Shown here: positions 28,694 to 37,100 of the stretch, piece after piece
Layout of the letters: the number at the start of each line of letters is the position of its first letter
Position numbering within the stretch: position 1 is the stretch's first letter
Origin: a virus
Virus record (IMG/VR): IMGVR_UViG_3300008110_000109
Coordinates: 1-60,110 of that record
Length of the DNA: 60,110 nucleotides
Strand: one strand, 5' to 3'
Notes under the pieces: model-generated
The model's input: the letters and a program-made list of their open reading frames with translations, nothing else
The model's database searches: none
Told to the model about the DNA's origin: nothing
Made by a program: the position numbers and the translations under genes

Positions 28694-29389
28694 ATGAAAA
28701 CTGAGTTTGAATACTACTACAACAATGTTCCCGGAAAGGGTTTATGTAGGAATAATTTAATCTACACAAGCCTTATTAGCAAAGACAAAAAAACGTTTTG
28801 TCAATGGTACCATAATGACACTGAATATCACCGGGGACAAAATCAAGTGGTTGATCCTGCGCTAATGGAGGAGAAATGGTTGCGTGAAGTAAATTACATT
28901 ACACAGATGCGTAACAGGTTTCCCGACCTTGTGCCAACAATAACTAATATAGATTTTATAAACAGAAAAATATATCTAGAAATAGACGGTGATGACTTTT
29001 GGCAACGTGCTGGTCCTACTGTTCAAGACTATGATAGTGTGTTGCCCAATTGGCGTAAACAACTGTTAGACATTATGCGAGCACATCATTCGTTAGGCAT
29101 ATACAAATATAGTCTACATCCTAGCAGTTACTTTATAGTAGACGGACAACTTAAAAGTATTAACTATTTTTTCTGCTATAGAGATTATGACCCTGCTATT
29201 AGCTTACGTAGTGTTATGAGCCATATCAGTGAAGATAGACAAGCCGACTTATTTCCTAAAATGGCTGTAATGGGTATAGATGTAGATGCTATTACATCAT
29301 TTAAAGATATACAGATGCTGGCATTTGAAAGTTTTAAAACAAACTTTCCTGCTGACTTTATGGATGAATGTAAAAAGCTCTATGTATAA
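28694..29389 (+). CDS. Kinase-fold-like protein, paralog of the protein at 44512
   Basis: The ATG at 28694 is preferred to the GTG one codon upstream. The 231-residue product shares with the protein at 44512 a phage-specific layout: KTFCQWYHND, EVNYITQM, PTITNIDFINRKIYLEI, WRKQLLDIMRAHHSLGIYKY and YFIVDGQLKSINYF. The beta-rich start, a helix with Glu, and HPSSYFIVDGQLKSINYF (a degenerate HxxNxxVDxxxxxxxDF-like loop) suggest a protein-kinase or aminoglycoside-kinase fold with a changed active site. Catalysis is doubtful. Confidence 0.5.
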   Translation: MKTEFEYYYNNVPGKGLCRNNLIYTSLISKDKKTFCQWYHNDTEYHRGQNQVVDPALMEEKWLREVNYITQMRNRFPDLVPTITNIDFINRKIYLEIDGDDFWQRAGPTVQDYDSVLPNWRKQLLDIMRAHHSLGIYKYSLHPSSYFIVDGQLKSINYFFCYRDYDPAISLRSVMSHISEDRQADLFPKMAVMGIDVDAITSFKDIQMLAFESFKTNFPADFMDECKKLYV

Positions 29390-29933
29390 AATTATACCTT
29401 GGTCTGAAGATTTAGATTTAACCGAGTTTTATGCAGAAGCAGAACAGCGAGGTTTTGCCAACAATGCTAGCCAACGGGCAATGATAGACTGCTTCCGCAA
29501 TGAATCGGAGTGGGCGGCGTGGATATTATATCAAGACAACAAGGCTATCGGTAGTGTTGTTGCTCACTCATTTAATGAGATGGGTCTTGACTGTTATCGT
29601 GTACTGGCACGTACCTGTACATTTGGAACTGCTAGACCTACCGACGGTCTTATTACACCTAAACGACTAATCGCTGAACATCAAAACTTAACGGATCAGT
29701 TTTTATTGCCTGCTTGTATTTCTTGGGCAAGGGGCGAACTGTATGCCACTAGCAATGAAAGCGCAGTGGCAAGTCAGCGTCTAGTACACAGACATTACTT
29801 TCCTACACTGGCTAAATTGGGCATTGTGGAACAAGTATGCGAAATGAATTATCGCAACACAGAGCAAACAGTCTGGCGTATATATCCAGACAAGTTCCTT
29901 GCTAATTTAGAACGTTACCCTAGATGGATCTAA
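29382..29933 (+). CDS. Putative GNAT-like acetyltransferase
   Basis: The ATG at 29382 overlaps the previous gene by eight nt and is chosen over an extension lying wholly inside that gene. The 183-residue product has SEWAAWILYQDNKAIGSVVAH and CYRVLARTCTF, as in the central strands of GNAT folds, and a C-terminal SAVASQRLVHRHYFPTLAKLG. The latter recalls the helix after the acetyl-CoA site, but the canonical Q/RxxGxG/A motif is not seen. The assignment is tentative. It converges with the SDR gene at 29907. Confidence 0.42.
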   Translation: MYKIIPWSEDLDLTEFYAEAEQRGFANNASQRAMIDCFRNESEWAAWILYQDNKAIGSVVAHSFNEMGLDCYRVLARTCTFGTARPTDGLITPKRLIAEHQNLTDQFLLPACISWARGELYATSNESAVASQRLVHRHYFPTLAKLGIVEQVCEMNYRNTEQTVWRIYPDKFLANLERYPRWI

Positions 29934-30494
29934 ATTAGGGAACGCCCTTTTAAGTTGATCGTAAACAAAGGGTGTTAGTTTCCATCTAAATTCTATTTGT
30001 CTAATTTTAGGATTAGTCATCCAAAAGTCAATGGCGCTGATTATTTCTTCAAACTTTAAATTATAGTCGCTGACAAAGTGTGTGGGATCATCATTGTCAG
30101 CCATACCTTCAATAAAACTTAAATCTAAATGCAGTAGATCTATACCGTTAGGATCTATGCTGATTAGTCTACAGGCTTCTGCCAACGCTTGTTTATCGTG
30201 TACATAGTCGGTGTGTATTAGTTCAGGGTACAGTCTGCTTACACTGCCCATTACAATCATTTTCTTAACCTTGTTTTTTAATGCGTTGACTAATTTAGTC
30301 TGTTGCTGGTCGCGGTAAGCATTGTTAATAAACAGGTCTGCGCCAGCGGCAGCTTCTACTACTCGATCAAAGTCTTTGTCAATATCATAACCGTTGCTGC
30401 GACTTAACCCAACCACTTCCCACTCAGCAGATATGAAGCTTTCGTATAACGCTCTACCAATTCCCTGTGTATGTCCTGTAATTACAACTTTCAT
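29907..30494 (-). CDS. Short-chain dehydrogenase/reductase
   Basis: The 195-residue protein starts MKVVITGHTQGIGRALYESF, the TGxxxGIG nucleotide site. LFINNAYRD (the NNA motif) is near 56 and YVHDK (YxxxK) near 97. Length is short for an SDR, with the C-terminal substrate loop reduced. It is a paralog of the protein at 31152 (both have GHTxGxGxALxxxF, LSRSNGYD/YSRSNGYD and ADLFINNAY). The oxidoreductase substrate is unknown. It overlaps the FkbM gene by four nt. Confidence 0.82.
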   Translation of the reverse strand: MKVVITGHTQGIGRALYESFISAEWEVVGLSRSNGYDIDKDFDRVVEAAAGADLFINNAYRDQQQTKLVNALKNKVKKMIVMGSVSRLYPELIHTDYVHDKQALAEACRLISIDPNGIDLLHLDLSFIEGMADNDDPTHFVSDYNLKFEEIISAIDFWMTNPKIRQIEFRWKLTPFVYDQLKRAFPNLDPSRVTF

Positions 30495-31162
30495 GATTTA
30501 CAAAAAATTAAATTTTCTAAACTTGAGTATAGTAATTTAAAACCTTGGCTGACTGCATAGTTGACAAACTTTTCTTTGTCTTCTTCTTTGTCATAGGTAC
30601 TATAAGCTACAATAAACATTTTACACTCTACCGCATTTAAATCTATTTGGGTAAGTATTTCGTAATCGTAAGTTCCGTTAGTATCTATACAAATAAGATC
30701 GCACTTGCTATGCCCAATAAGTTTGTGAAAGTCATTCCAAGATAGCATTTGTATTTGATAGGCCTGATACTCTATGCCAATGTCAATAAACTTTTTTGTA
30801 TGCTCTCTATCAAAGTAGCTGGTTAGTCCTACATTGCTTTTTAGATCTCCTGTGTAGTTCGGAGCATCATCTTTTTCAAGAAATGGAAGATTTCCACATT
30901 CGAAAAACATTGTATTTTTTGATTCTTGTCCAATGCCAAGATTAAAACAGTATATGCTTCGCTTGCCTTCGTGCAGATCACACAGCAAATTGTAGGCACG
31001 CCTCCCTGGCTCGACTAAAAATCCTGCCCATCCTTTTTCTAGTAGAGCAAGACTGTTGCTAAAAGTTTTTCCGTCGTTGGCACCAATATCGCAGACTGTG
31101 CCAATCAGTCCATCAAAGTAATTAAGAATAATCTCTTGTTCTGCATTTTGACTATAGTTCAT
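30491..31162 (-). CDS. FkbM-family methyltransferase
   Basis: The 223-residue protein has VCDIGANDGKTFSNSLALLE (23-42), the SAM-binding motif I of FkbM enzymes. WAGFLVEPGRRAYNLL has the acidic residue after strand 2, and CDLICIDTNGTYDYEIL is the typical late motif (usually DxxKxDVEGxExEVL). FkbM enzymes O-methylate sugars and polyketides. The altered IDTNGTYDYE may change metal or substrate binding. It lies between two SDR paralogs in one overlapping operon, consistent with sugar modification. Confidence 0.82.
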   Translation of the reverse strand: MNYSQNAEQEIILNYFDGLIGTVCDIGANDGKTFSNSLALLEKGWAGFLVEPGRRAYNLLCDLHEGKRSIYCFNLGIGQESKNTMFFECGNLPFLEKDDAPNYTGDLKSNVGLTSYFDREHTKKFIDIGIEYQAYQIQMLSWNDFHKLIGHSKCDLICIDTNGTYDYEILTQIDLNAVECKMFIVAYSTYDKEEDKEKFVNYAVSQGFKLLYSSLENLIFCKS

Positions 31163-31637
31163 CTATGCTAAATCCAATTTCTATAATTGTAGGAGTGTCT
31201 AACCAAAAGTCGATGCTATTACAGATCAATGTAACGTTTTTATAACTAGTTCCAGTTAATCGTAATAGTAACATGTTTGTGTCAACATTCCTGTGTTGCG
31301 CCAGTGCAAAAAATCTATTATGTAAAAATTTCTTGTGTAATGTGTAGACTGCATTATTGGGGTCAGGAGATATAGCTGCTACCGATCCGCAGACAATCAT
31401 GTTCTTTACACGTTTAAATGTTCTATTAAGGTATTCTAACTGTGCGCCATCTGCATAAGCATTGTTTATAAAAAGATCAGCACCATATATTTTTTCAACT
31501 AGACTGTCAACATCTGTTAAATCATAACCGTTAGAACGCGAGTATCCTTCTACGTCCCACCCTTTATTTTTAAAATGGTTGAATAGTGCTAGTCCTAGTC
31601 CTGTAGTGTGCCCTGTGATTATACAACGCTTATTCAT
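31152..31637 (-). CDS. Short-chain dehydrogenase/reductase, short paralog
   Basis: The 161-residue protein has IITGHTTGLGLALFNHF, NNAYADG and YTLHK (YxxxK). It is shorter than its paralog at 29907 by about 35 residues, missing much of the C-terminal region. Both frame the FkbM gene, so the pair may arise from duplication with later loss. It could be a partner or a catalytically limited copy. It overlaps the oxygenase at 31630 by eight nt. Confidence 0.8.
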   Translation of the reverse strand: MNKRCIITGHTTGLGLALFNHFKNKGWDVEGYSRSNGYDLTDVDSLVEKIYGADLFINNAYADGAQLEYLNRTFKRVKNMIVCGSVAAISPDPNNAVYTLHKKFLHNRFFALAQHRNVDTNMLLLRLTGTSYKNVTLICNSIDFWLDTPTIIEIGFSIDEL

Positions 31638-32301
31638 ATGTTATTTTAAACTCCGGAGTGATAAGTTGTTTAAATTCTTCAAGCAGTTCACGTTCTAACT
31701 TAAATGACAAACTAAATGTTGTGTGAGCAAAGTCTGCTAGTTTGTATTTTTGATTTGCCTTGTTTAAGAACGGACTAAAAATCTTATCAAATTTATATCT
31801 AAAGTCGTGTTGCTCGTAGGCTGCTTCCATGCTAATGCTAACTAAATCTACAGGCTGACGACTACAGCGTAATAGCTCACGTACTACTAACTGTAATCGT
31901 GGTATAGATCCATAATTAGTGGCCGCATGTATACAACCAGCGTCCATGTATGCCCAATGATTATCTCTAGTGCATTCATGCATGACTCGGTTATCTAAAT
32001 CAATCAAGTATGCTTGTTCGCCTGTTAGGTTCAAATGCCAGCGATTATCTATGTCAGCATGGGCCATATAACTTTCGCCCGGTTCCATTTTGATAATACG
32101 TGCTTGTCCAATAGTGTAAGGCAAGGTATCTAACACCTGTTCCCAAAGTGTTCCTTTATACAGGTCTTTAATTTTCCAGCTGTCGTAAAAGAAATCACCA
32201 GTGGGTTCATTAAGCACAGTACCCTGACCAGATACTGGACACTCTTTAAGTGCTTGCTCAATTAGACCATCTGGGCAGAACCATCGCTGTTTAGTAATCA
32301 T
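31630..32301 (-). CDS. 2-oxoglutarate/Fe(II) oxygenase-like protein
   Basis: The 223-residue protein has MEPGESYMAHADIDNRWHLN, with HAD as the metal pair near 80-82, and AYMDAGCIHAATNYGSIPRLQLVVRE, with the distal His and Arg. That matches the H-x-A-x-N-x-G-x-I-x-R pattern of the proteins at 13957 and 26702. A helical C-terminal 70 residues are extra. It is the first gene of its operon; an exact TATAAATA motif ends four nt before the ATG. Confidence 0.75.
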   Translation of the reverse strand: MITKQRWFCPDGLIEQALKECPVSGQGTVLNEPTGDFFYDSWKIKDLYKGTLWEQVLDTLPYTIGQARIIKMEPGESYMAHADIDNRWHLNLTGEQAYLIDLDNRVMHECTRDNHWAYMDAGCIHAATNYGSIPRLQLVVRELLRCSRQPVDLVSISMEAAYEQHDFRYKFDKIFSPFLNKANQKYKLADFAHTTFSLSFKLERELLEEFKQLITPEFKITYE

Positions 32302-32305
32302 GAAA

Positions 32306-32313
32306 TATTTATA
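32306..32313 (-). promoter_or_regulatory. T4-type late promoter, leaderless spacing
   Basis: On the minus strand TATAAATA ends four nt before the ATG at 32301. It is an exact consensus match, so initiation would fall at the start codon. Confidence 0.6.
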
Positions 32314-32327
32314 TGCTATTATAACGG

Positions 32328-32335
32328 TGTAAATA
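32328..32335 (+). promoter_or_regulatory. Late promoter motif, leaderless spacing
   Basis: TGTAAATA ends four nt before the ATG at 32340, divergent from the motif at 32306. Confidence 0.45.
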
Positions 32336-32339
32336 TATC

Positions 32340-33080
32340 ATGGACAAAGTTACTATACCGTTTGAAACAACATGGACCAGCGTTGGCATAGGGTTAAGTG
32401 GCGGCGCCGATTCTGCCCTACTAACATATCTTATATGTGACACCGTAGTCGAACATCAAATGCAGAATTTTAAGATACACGTTATCAATCATATTAGATG
32501 TTGGAAAACCAAACCGTGGCAACGATACGATGCACTAGGAGTTTATGATTGGCTAAAAAATAGATTTCCTACTATTGAATTTGAGCTGCACACTAATTTT
32601 ATTGCACCGGAACTAGAATGGGGCAACAAAGGTCCTACGCTAGTCGATGAGTATGGAAAGACTGTCAGTGGTGATAATATAGAAGCAAGAGCCTTTGCTG
32701 AATATGTCTGCGTAACAAACAAAGTTGATGCGTTCTTTAATGGAGTAACTAGAAATCCTAGAGATGTAGAATTTAAAGGTATGCAGCCAAGAAATGTTGA
32801 ACCGTCAGAAGATAACAAACATTTAGAAATTATGGAACATATGGGATTCCTAGCCTGCCACCCTTTTAGATTTATAGAAAAAAGTTGGGTCATTGCACAG
32901 TACAGAGAATTAGACCTTTTAGATCTTTTTCATATTACAAGAAGCTGTGAAGGTGACAATTCTACTAGACCCGAAGTATTCATGGGACTAGATTATAAAA
33001 CATATCAACCAAATCAACCTGTACCTATCTGCGGCAGATGCTTTTGGTGTAGAGAACGCAGGTGGGCTCTTGAGCAATAG
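32340..33080 (+). CDS. PP-loop ATP pyrophosphatase, QueC/ExsB-like
   Basis: The 246-residue protein has the PP-loop IGLSGGADSALLTYL (SGGxDS at 20-25), which binds the ATP pyrophosphate. A C-terminal CGRCFWCRERRWALE (three Cys) resembles the zinc site near the end of QueC. QueC makes 7-cyano-7-deazaguanine; other family members adenylate carboxylates or tRNA bases. No other deazaguanine genes are visible here, so a role in amidation or thiolation of the island's product is as likely. It is directly followed by a twitch rSAM gene. Confidence 0.72.
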   Translation: MDKVTIPFETTWTSVGIGLSGGADSALLTYLICDTVVEHQMQNFKIHVINHIRCWKTKPWQRYDALGVYDWLKNRFPTIEFELHTNFIAPELEWGNKGPTLVDEYGKTVSGDNIEARAFAEYVCVTNKVDAFFNGVTRNPRDVEFKGMQPRNVEPSEDNKHLEIMEHMGFLACHPFRFIEKSWVIAQYRELDLLDLFHITRSCEGDNSTRPEVFMGLDYKTYQPNQPVPICGRCFWCRERRWALEQ

Positions 33081-33100
33081 AATTTTTCAAATTTTAAAAA

Positions 33101-34366
33101 ATGAATCCAAGTAAAACATTTTGTATGCATCCTTTTACAGGACTAGCTACTAGAGAAGATGGCGCAATAAAAGTCTGCTGCCGTAGTGCGCCTGTAGGTT
33201 TTATTCAAAATCAGAGCCTTGAAGAATTATGGAATAACGATACTATGCGAGAAGTTCGTAGGCAGGTATTAAACAACGAGCGACCGGATGTATGTAAACC
33301 TTGTTTTGATTTAGAAGACCAGGGTGTAGAAAGTCTACGCCAACGACATATAAACGGTGTTATTCCTGAAGCACGTATTAATCTATATCCTAACGCAGTA
33401 TCTAAAATGCGTAATGATTACACAATGCCGTTTGAATTTCCTACGATGGAAATCAAATTAAACAATCTTTGTAATTTAAGATGCAGGATGTGTAATCCTT
33501 TAGACAGTACCAGTTGGAGTGACTGGGATAAGATTGAAGAATTTTATATTAAAGAAAACAACTATCTTGTGCCTGTGATAAATGATCTAGGACTCAAGAC
33601 CAGTAGATACATTTGTCCGTTTGATGATACGGACAATTGGTGGGCAAGTTTTGAAAAACTATTGCCACACTTTAGGCGTGTTGAGTTTGCCGGAGGTGAA
33701 CCTCTAATGGATCCTCAACACTATAAAATATTAGACATGCTGAAGCCCTATGCTAAAAACATAGAAATCAAGTATGCTACTAATGCTACAACACTAGGAA
33801 TCAAAGGTGGAAGAACTATACACGATTATTGGCCTCACTTTAAGTCAGTTGCCGTTAACGTCTCTATTGACGGCATTCACGATGTTTATAACTACATTCG
33901 TGGTAACGGCAATTTTAGTGAAATTGAGCAGAACATTAAAGAGATACAGACATTACCAAACATTTCAAGAATAGTAGGTGCATTTACAGCACAGGCTGGT
34001 AACATACTACAGGCTGCAGAGTGTATTGATTATTTTATTAATACAATGGGCATTGTATTTTACAGCCATCGTGTAAGTTATCCTAACTGCTTGTCAGCAC
34101 AAGTGTTGCCAACGGAATTAAAAGCATTAGCAATTACTAAACTACTAGCAGTTAAATCACAGATAGATGACTGGGACACAATTAAAAAGAATCCCCTGTT
34201 AGGTAAAGTCACATATCAACAAATACAAGACAATATTAATTACTTACAAGCCAAAGATCAAAATCACTTGTGGCCAGACTTTGTTGAATTTAATAGAAGA
34301 TTGGATGCTACACGCCATCAAGGGCCTTTGGTAAGCATAGTACCAGAATTTAAGCCCTATATATAA
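33101..34366 (+). CDS. Twitch-type radical-SAM protein
   Basis: The 421-residue protein has an N-terminal Cys block (FCMHPF, CCRSA, CKPCFDLE) and then LNNLCNLRCRMCNP (CxxxCxxC near 122-129). VEFAGGEPLMDPQ (GGE, near 203) and a conserved SIDGIHDVYNYIRGNGNF (near 252) follow. It closely resembles the protein at 38785 in order and motifs. Such proteins are annotated as twitch-domain rSAM in other large phages. A late TAATGAATAA-like start is not obvious; it is 20 nt behind the PP-loop gene and probably co-transcribed. Confidence 0.87.
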   Translation: MNPSKTFCMHPFTGLATREDGAIKVCCRSAPVGFIQNQSLEELWNNDTMREVRRQVLNNERPDVCKPCFDLEDQGVESLRQRHINGVIPEARINLYPNAVSKMRNDYTMPFEFPTMEIKLNNLCNLRCRMCNPLDSTSWSDWDKIEEFYIKENNYLVPVINDLGLKTSRYICPFDDTDNWWASFEKLLPHFRRVEFAGGEPLMDPQHYKILDMLKPYAKNIEIKYATNATTLGIKGGRTIHDYWPHFKSVAVNVSIDGIHDVYNYIRGNGNFSEIEQNIKEIQTLPNISRIVGAFTAQAGNILQAAECIDYFINTMGIVFYSHRVSYPNCLSAQVLPTELKALAITKLLAVKSQIDDWDTIKKNPLLGKVTYQQIQDNINYLQAKDQNHLWPDFVEFNRRLDATRHQGPLVSIVPEFKPYI

Positions 34367-34405
34367 ATTTCTATTAATTTTGGTAAAATAGTCTGCCAAA
34401 ATAGT

Positions 34406-34434
34406 TTGACTTCTATGGCGTTTGATACTACAAT
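34406..34434 (+). promoter_or_regulatory. sigma70 promoter for the lipoprotein genes
   Basis: TTGACT (34406-34411) and TACAAT (34429-34434) are separated by 17 nt. It lies in the only sizeable gene-free gap inside the island and drives 34467-36186. Confidence 0.7.
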
Positions 34435-34466
34435 ATAACTTGTAATTAACACACAGAGAGGCTACT

Positions 34467-34595
34467 ATGAAAGGCTATGTAATTTCGTTCATTTTGGGAA
34501 TGGTTGTAGCAACCGTCGGAGTTTCCGGCATTGCTCGCATTTTCGATAAAGGCATTGACACAGTTAAAACACACAGTCAGGAGTTGGCAAAATGA
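34467..34595 (+). CDS. Small single-pass membrane protein (42 aa)
   Basis: The ATG follows GAGAGG at suitable spacing. The 42-residue product has one hydrophobic segment (YVISFILGMVVATVGVSGIA, residues 4-23) followed by a short polar tail, so a single inner-membrane helix is likely. The stop overlaps the ATG of the lipoprotein gene (ATGA). It resembles small phage membrane peptides but no family was recognised. Confidence 0.65.
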   Translation: MKGYVISFILGMVVATVGVSGIARIFDKGIDTVKTHSQELAK

Positions 34596-35212
34596 AAAAG
34601 TTTATTCTTATCCCCCTTGTTGCATCGTTGGCTGCATGTTCTACAGTTTCAACAGTAAACCCAGATCAAGCAATTCGTAATCAAAAGTTGTCTACTAATT
34701 TTACAGACGACAAGGTTAAGATTGAAACTGACTGCGTTTGGTACAAGCCTTGGAAAAGCGAATGCGATATTGTAGCTATCGAAGCTACCGCATCTACTTG
34801 GACTAATGGTGGAACTAGAATTCAAGTCAACTCGGCTCGAGAAGTAGCCGAAATGCAGGCTTTGGCTAAAATGGCTAGATTTATCAAAGAAGACGTTACT
34901 ACCAATCGAGTAGTTGAGACTGTAGCCAAACATATTGAAAAGGCTCAAGATCGAATTGCCAAAGGCGACGCCGGTGACTCTACTATGACTGATAAGGAAG
35001 CTAAAGCTACCAATATCTCTACTAGAGAAAATGCCAACGATACTGCTCGAACAGTAACTTCTACTGTGAAGACTAATTCGCAGGCAATTTTGCGAGGCTA
35101 CTATGTCAAAGACAGTGGTCCTGCTGGCGATCAAGAAGTGTACGTAACTGTTCGATGGGATCGTAATAGTGCTAGAGCTGCCGAAGCACTTGGCAAACGC
35201 TTTAGTCGTTAA
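34592..35212 (+). CDS. Predicted outer-membrane-type lipoprotein (LPP20/FlgP-like)
   Basis: The 206-residue protein begins MKKFILIPLVASLAACSTV, a lipoprotein signal with lipobox LAAC and Cys16. The residue after Cys is Ser, which favours outer-membrane sorting in Gram-negative bacteria. The mature part has EATASTWTNGG, REVAEMQALAKMARFIKEDV and VYVTVRWDR, resembling LPP20-type lipoproteins. Lipoproteins are rare in phages, where known cases block superinfection or act in spanins. Its pairing with the FlgT-like protein downstream argues against a spanin. Confidence 0.72.
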   Translation: MKKFILIPLVASLAACSTVSTVNPDQAIRNQKLSTNFTDDKVKIETDCVWYKPWKSECDIVAIEATASTWTNGGTRIQVNSAREVAEMQALAKMARFIKEDVTTNRVVETVAKHIEKAQDRIAKGDAGDSTMTDKEAKATNISTRENANDTARTVTSTVKTNSQAILRGYYVKDSGPAGDQEVYVTVRWDRNSARAAEALGKRFSR

Positions 35213-35214
35213 TC

Positions 35215-36186
35215 ATGACTTTCCTGTCATTGGTACTCTGTCTATTAATGGACAGTTGTTTGCCACGTATCCCGGATGCCCCTATCCGAGTTATATCGGT
35301 AGGGAACACTTATGAACAGGCTAGAGATAACGCCTACAGAGAAGCCGCTGAAACTTTTGTAGGTGCAGTGGTTGTTTCTGATAAAGAAGCGCACAATCAA
35401 AAACTAGTTAAAAATGACATACTAGTTTATAGTGCAGCCTATGTGGATAAGTTTAAATTAATCAGTCAAGAAGAACGTCACGGCAAAGTACATATTGTTA
35501 TTGATGTGTGGCTGAGTCCTAGTAAAATTGCCAACCGAATTCTCTATGCAATTTCTAACGATACAGAATTTGACGGTGCAAGAATGTCTGAACAATATCG
35601 AACGTATATTAAGACCAAAACCCAAGGCGACCAGCTTGTTCAAAAACTTCTAGAACCTTACCCGCAAAATGCTTTTAATATTGAAAAGGTATCGCAGGAG
35701 TTTAAAGTCAACGAAGTTCGAGTTCCATACCTGCACATTATATACAATTTAAAATGGAACAGAGGATACCTCACAGCTTTAGAGGAAGGCATTAATGCAG
35801 TCAGTGATGGCAAGGTTGCCGAAAGAAACTCAGTCTCTAGGATCATGGTAGAGCAAAAACGAGGTTGGACAATTATTGGTAGTATGAAGCCATATTACTT
35901 CAATGACATAAACACCGCAAATTTAATCTATGAAAAGTTTCAGTCTAAAAGAATAGCAGTTCGTCTTACTTTAATGAATAACAATATTCCAGTTTATACA
36001 ACCTGCAATAAAGTATTTCCAAATCGACTGTACACAATTGGCTCTACTGATTTAGATATTAATGGATTAGACAGAGATTCCTTTACGGGTGAATTTAAAA
36101 TTAGCGCACCGCAAAGAAACACATTTGACAGAGTTACTAATGTAGTCCTGTCCATTGATACTGAAGATAGGTGCGCGATTAGATAA
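35215..36186 (+). CDS. Exported protein with FlgT/LPP20-like N-terminal domain
   Basis: The 323-residue protein starts MTFLSLVLCLLMDSCLPR, a signal sequence with a possible lipobox (LMDSC). Then comes VISVGNTYEQARDNAYREAAETFVG, the pattern of FlgT-N and LPP20 domains (GxtxxeArxnAlxxAxxxavG). KLISQEERHGKVHIVIDVWL continues that domain. Two further beta-rich parts follow. It is two nt downstream of the lipoprotein gene. A surface role that alters the infected cell or blocks other phages is possible; there is no direct evidence. Confidence 0.62.
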   Translation: MTFLSLVLCLLMDSCLPRIPDAPIRVISVGNTYEQARDNAYREAAETFVGAVVVSDKEAHNQKLVKNDILVYSAAYVDKFKLISQEERHGKVHIVIDVWLSPSKIANRILYAISNDTEFDGARMSEQYRTYIKTKTQGDQLVQKLLEPYPQNAFNIEKVSQEFKVNEVRVPYLHIIYNLKWNRGYLTALEEGINAVSDGKVAERNSVSRIMVEQKRGWTIIGSMKPYYFNDINTANLIYEKFQSKRIAVRLTLMNNNIPVYTTCNKVFPNRLYTIGSTDLDINGLDRDSFTGEFKISAPQRNTFDRVTNVVLSIDTEDRCAIR

Positions 36187-36194
36187 GTATTTTG

Positions 36195-37100
36195 ATGTAT
36201 AAAGTAACCAGCAGATGGGGCCACCAAAATTCTGTTAAGGTTGAATGGAATCTAGGAAAACGCTGTAATTACGATTGCAGTTATTGTCCTAGTTCCATTC
36301 ATGATAACACTAGCCCCCATACTCCAATAGAAACTTTAAAAAGTGTAGTTGATAAACTCCTTACTCTTAACAAGCCAGTACGTTTAAGTTTTACTGGCGG
36401 AGAGCCCTGCGTCCATCCCCAATTTGACGAACTAGTGAGATACGCTAGGCACAGAGGTATTCATTGGATTAGTGTAACTACAAACGGTACTAGGCCACCC
36501 GATTTTTATTCTAGTCTACCTATTGATCAATATGTTTTTAGCATACATCTAGAATATGAATGGCAGCGTGTTTATAACTGTGTGAATACTGTACACAAAA
36601 CAACTGAAATAAATGTCATAGCACAAATCATGGCACATTACGATCATATGCCTGCTGTGTTACAATTACGTGCTAAATGTTTATTAGATCATATACCTAG
36701 TACAATAAGACGCATCCGTTGGACAGAAGGCGACCATGACTTATTCGATGATATGCGTTATCATCCAGACGACCTGTTATGGATTAAAGAACAAGATGCA
36801 ACAGTTAAGGAAAATACAGTAATTTTCTTAAAAGAAGAACCTGACATGCCTAGACTCAAACACGCCAACGACATTATTAAATTACATCTCAATCAATATA
36901 AAGGATGGACCTGTAATGCTGGCATAGAAAGTCTTATGATCAACTGGGACGGAGAAGTACATCGTGCCACCTGTAGAGTTGGTGGCAGTCTAGGCAATAT
37001 CTATAACAACACTTTTTTGGTGCCATCTGCACCCGTTACATGCGATAGAAATTTCTGCACCTGTGCCGCAGATATACCGTTAACTAAACAGGCTTTATAG
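36195..37100 (+). CDS. Radical-SAM/SPASM-like protein
   Basis: The ATG at 36195 is preferred to a TTG one codon upstream. The 301-residue product has KRCNYDCSYCPSS (CxxxCxxC near 21-28), LSFTGGEPCVHPQ (GGE) and TTNG. The C-terminal SPASM-like cysteines are GWTCNAGIESLMINWDGEVH, CRVGG, CDRNFCTCAADI. This plan matches the proteins at 37084 and 47465. SPASM enzymes often modify peptides. Its 3' end converges with the protein at 37084 (17-nt overlap). Confidence 0.87.
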   Translation: MYKVTSRWGHQNSVKVEWNLGKRCNYDCSYCPSSIHDNTSPHTPIETLKSVVDKLLTLNKPVRLSFTGGEPCVHPQFDELVRYARHRGIHWISVTTNGTRPPDFYSSLPIDQYVFSIHLEYEWQRVYNCVNTVHKTTEINVIAQIMAHYDHMPAVLQLRAKCLLDHIPSTIRRIRWTEGDHDLFDDMRYHPDDLLWIKEQDATVKENTVIFLKEEPDMPRLKHANDIIKLHLNQYKGWTCNAGIESLMINWDGEVHRATCRVGGSLGNIYNNTFLVPSAPVTCDRNFCTCAADIPLTKQAL

